From Acidithiobacillus ferrianus (GTDB lineage: Bacteria > Pseudomonadota > Gammaproteobacteria > Acidithiobacillales > Acidithiobacillaceae), in NCBI RefSeq assembly GCF_010378095.1, contig NZ_WNJL01000016.1:1-33452 (forward strand): a stretch of DNA of 33,452 nucleotides. The letters run 5' to 3'. The notes under the pieces are model-generated. The model saw nothing but the letters and a program-made list of their open reading frames with translations. It did no database searches and was not told the DNA's origin. Below, in pieces: positions 31,711 through 33,452 of the stretch. Every line of letters begins with the position of its first letter. The stretch's first letter is position 1. Position numbers and translations under genes: made by a program.

Positions 31711-32571
31711 ATGAAAAGTGAAAGTATCTTAGAATGTGTAGACATGGCCGTATTATTGGATTCCCATCCTGAGGATATCGTGCTCATTGATACGCGGTCA
31801 CCAGAAGCCTACGCAGCGGGTCACCTTCCTGGCGCACGTAATCTTCGTGAAGTGTTTAGTTATCTCGCAACAACAGATTACGATGGTTTGGAAAGCCTGA
31901 CGTCAAAATTTTCTGAACTACTAGGGAAACTCGGCGTTCGTGCCAACCAAAAAATCGTATTCTACGAACAGCAGATGAACGACGGATTCGGTCAGTCATG
32001 CCGGGGCTGGTATCTGATGCAGTATTTAGGTCATCCTAATGCGGCCGTGCTTCACGGTGGATATCAAAGATGGCTGGACGAGGGGTTGCCATCGACTTTA
32101 GACGTTCCAAAGTTTACTCCTGCGGAAAATTTTAAGGTCCATAAAAATGAGAATGTCATGGTCACGAAAGACCAGATGCTCCACGCTTTGGATGATAAAG
32201 AAACGATTATACTGGATGTTCGTGATGTGAGTGAGTGGATTGGTGAGAGTTCTTCGCCCTATGGCGTAGATTATTGTCCACGCAAAGGTCGGATTCCCGG
32301 TGCGCGATGGATAGAATGGTATCGGTTTATGAAACCAGGAGAATATGGACCTGTATTTAAAGACAAAAATGAACTATTGGCAGAATTACAGACCGTTGGC
32401 ATTGATTCGAAAAGCAGTGTCATTATATATTGCTTCAAAGGGGCCAGGGCATCTAATGCGCTGCTCGCGATGAGAAGTGCCGGCATTGATAATGTTCGGA
32501 TGTATTTTGGTTCGTGGAATGAATGGTCCAGAAACCCTGCGCTACCTACTGAAGCAGGTCATCCTGCCTGA
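31711..32571 (+). CDS. Two-domain rhodanese / thiosulfate sulfurtransferase
   Basis: A 286-residue tandem rhodanese. The N-terminal domain (residues 1-130) has the C-H2A-like I-D-T-R-S-P-E-A-Y-A-A-G-H-L-P-G-A but no active Cys. The C-terminal domain carries C241 in the loop C-F-K-G-A-R-A. The loop resembles thiosulfate-type (C-R-K-G) more than mercaptopyruvate-type (C-G-S-G) enzymes. It would move sulfane sulfur from thiosulfate to cyanide, giving thiocyanate, or handle sulfur from an operon substrate. ATG 31711 with GAGGTG upstream is better spaced than ATG 31699. It ends the operon. Confidence 0.92.
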   Translation: MKSESILECVDMAVLLDSHPEDIVLIDTRSPEAYAAGHLPGARNLREVFSYLATTDYDGLESLTSKFSELLGKLGVRANQKIVFYEQQMNDGFGQSCRGWYLMQYLGHPNAAVLHGGYQRWLDEGLPSTLDVPKFTPAENFKVHKNENVMVTKDQMLHALDDKETIILDVRDVSEWIGESSSPYGVDYCPRKGRIPGARWIEWYRFMKPGEYGPVFKDKNELLAELQTVGIDSKSSVIIYCFKGARASNALLAMRSAGIDNVRMYFGSWNEWSRNPALPTEAGHPA

Positions 32572-32730
32572 AAAAGCGGCAAGTTAGTCATTGGTTAACA
32601 GCATCTCTTGCAGTTTTATGTGTGGTGGCAGTCCTGATTATTGTCGAAGAAATAGATTGCCACCCGGCGATTCCACAACGGCATTATAATGTAACGTAAA
32701 CTACTCTACGTCATTCCGATAAAGATCAGT

Positions 32731-32745
32731 GTCCGCTTCCGCTGC
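32731..32745. repeat. Border motif GTCCGCTTCCGCTGC
   Basis: Complement of GGAAGCGGAC, as at 363-372, with the extension GCTGCA shared with 13776-13791. It lies in the gene-free stretch 32572-32854 after the operon, where I see no other feature and no clear terminator. Confidence 0.6.
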
Positions 32746-32854
32746 AATATAGCCTTTCAGTCCACCTGCCACAGAGTGTGCTAAACCCAACCTGCCGGAG
32801 TCGTTACCAGCGGATCCTGGTCGTTACGCCGCATGAACGTCGTAGCGTTGAATC

Positions 32855-33220
32855 TTAATTAAGAACTACCTGCATGGCGTGGCGCGTCACGGCGAGATCG
32901 TAATCGGTTTGCAGGCCCACCCAGAAACCGTCGCTCATCCCGAAAAACCGGGACAGCCGCAGCCCGGTATCCGGGGTAACGGCCCGCTTTCCCATCACGA
33001 TCTCCCCGATACGGCGCTGCGGGACGCCGATTTCCTTGGCTAGACGGTACCGGGTGATGCCTATATGTTGATGCAGTTGATTAATCTTTTTTCTTCTCAG
33101 GTTGGTAAAACATTCATGGACAAGCGAAAACGTTCGATCCACTAGACGAAGACAAGATATAATAATGTGTATCTGGTTTTGGCGATTTTGGTAGTTCAGT
33201 CTGGAGCAGTGATGAATCAA
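32855..33220 (-). pseudogene. HigA-type antitoxin, N-terminus replaced by the 680-bp repeat
   Basis: From about 33060 down to 32855 the frame reads G-I-T-R-Y-R-L-A-K-E-I-G-V-P-Q-R-R-I-G-E-I-V, then A-V-T-P-D-T-G-L-R-L-S-R-F-F-G and F-W-V-G-L-Q-T-D-Y-D-L. This is a HigA/VapI antitoxin from the HTH on. The normal H-P-G-E-x-L start is gone; instead the frame runs antisense through the left end of the repeat. The junction at about 33060 shows that the repeat boundary lies inside this gene. No higB is adjacent. Confidence 0.75.
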
Positions 33221-33452
33221 ATGTTACCGCGTTTCTTGGCAGTTTTTTTATTTGCATCTTCATTACTGTTTCAGTCTTTGACAGCCTCCGCGACCGTGAG
33301 CATCACCGGAATTTGGCAGTGGGGATGGCATAAAATGATATTTAATGGCGTGCAAACGTATTCTCCGGGAGGAACTCTTAGGATAAAACAAAGCGGCAAG
33401 TTGATCCACTTCCAACTCAGTCTAACAGCGGGACCACCAGGCAGCAATATGG
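33060..33452 (+). repeat. Left part of the 680-bp repeat (copy C)
   Basis: Matches 16580-16971 with about a dozen substitutions and one inserted base. Its last 70 bases equal positions 1-70 of the window. If the ends join, copies C and A make one full repeat. Confidence 0.9.
33212..33452 (+). CDS. Exported small protein, 5' part (copy C, cut by window edge)
   Basis: ATG 33212, with GGAG upstream as in the complete copy at 16731, begins M-N-Q-M-L-P-R-F-L-A-V-F-L-F and the same signal peptide. It differs from copy B at residues 15 (A for S), 20 (F for S) and 30 (S for K). The frame is open to the window end and continues into the frame that starts at base 1. Confidence 0.8.
   Translation, partial: MNQMLPRFLAVFLFASSLLFQSLTASATVSITGIWQWGWHKMIFNGVQTYSPGGTLRIKQSGKLIHFQLSLTAGPPGSNM

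Noticed and set aside
24002..32571. Reading the operon as a Nit1C cyanotrophy cluster or a thiocyanate hydrolase locus
   Set aside because: No nitrilase, radical SAM, GNAT or AIR-synthase-like gene, and no scnABC-type subunits are present.
363..32745. Interpreting the GGAAGCGGAC sites as integron attC sites
   Set aside because: No IntI-type integrase with its extra domain and no paired attC core (GTTRRRY with inverse core) around the motif.
1..33452. Calling the window a plasmid
   Set aside because: No replication, partition or conjugation gene and no iteron array is visible; the terminal overlap alone does not prove a circular replicon.
1..33452. CRISPR array, tRNA, rRNA or riboswitch
   Set aside because: No regularly spaced short repeats, no cloverleaf with a CCA-proximal stem and no known riboswitch core was seen on reading; a dedicated covariance-model search was not possible.

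Overview
The window looks like accessory chromosome of a moderately GC-rich proteobacterium. The sulfur and cyanide-type gene content, the degenerate toxin-antitoxin loci and the general look of the proteins suggest an acidophilic sulfur/iron oxidiser such as Acidithiobacillus. That assignment is inference from memory of protein families; no rRNA, tRNA or other marker gene is present.

From 1 to about 22.4 kb the DNA is a patchwork. Intact genes are kup (K+ uptake), a tyrosine recombinase, a TonB-C-like lipoprotein, higBA, a membrane protein, yaiI, a three-gene TIGR04255 module (first gene frameshifted), three exported small proteins, an IS200/IS605 element with tnpA, tnpB and a structured right end, vapB and dinB. 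Between them lie many broken genes: umuD, MFS, two hicAB copies, DUF4160 with an in-frame stop, a GNAT toxin, a Phd-like antitoxin, a PIN toxin, Fic, a dinB 5' duplicate, vapC, a HigB-type toxin and two shortened antitoxins. Short sequences recur at module borders, notably GGAAGCGGAC and its complement.

From 22.5 to 32.6 kb the DNA is orderly and every gene is on the + strand and intact: two glutathione S-transferases, a GAF-AAA-HTH sigma-54 activator, a 42-bp palindrome, a textbook -24/-12 promoter, and then seven genes. They encode an OsmC-like protein, an acyl-CoA-dehydrogenase-fold flavoprotein, a rubredoxin/rubredoxin-reductase fusion, an atypical FNT channel, an outer-membrane channel, cyanase and a two-domain sulfurtransferase. 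I read this as one regulon that imports a small nitrogen/sulfur/carbon compound, oxidises it with a flavin enzyme fed by rubredoxin, and disposes of cyanate (cyanase) and cyanide or sulfane sulfur (rhodanese). The substrate is not known from the sequence. This is the best candidate for an undescribed system.

A repeat of about 680 bp carrying a small exported protein gene occurs complete at 16.6-17.3 kb and is cut by both window ends. The last 70 bases equal the first 70, so the window may be a closed circle of about 33.4 kb or a stretch bounded by repeat copies. No replication gene is visible, which argues against a plain plasmid.
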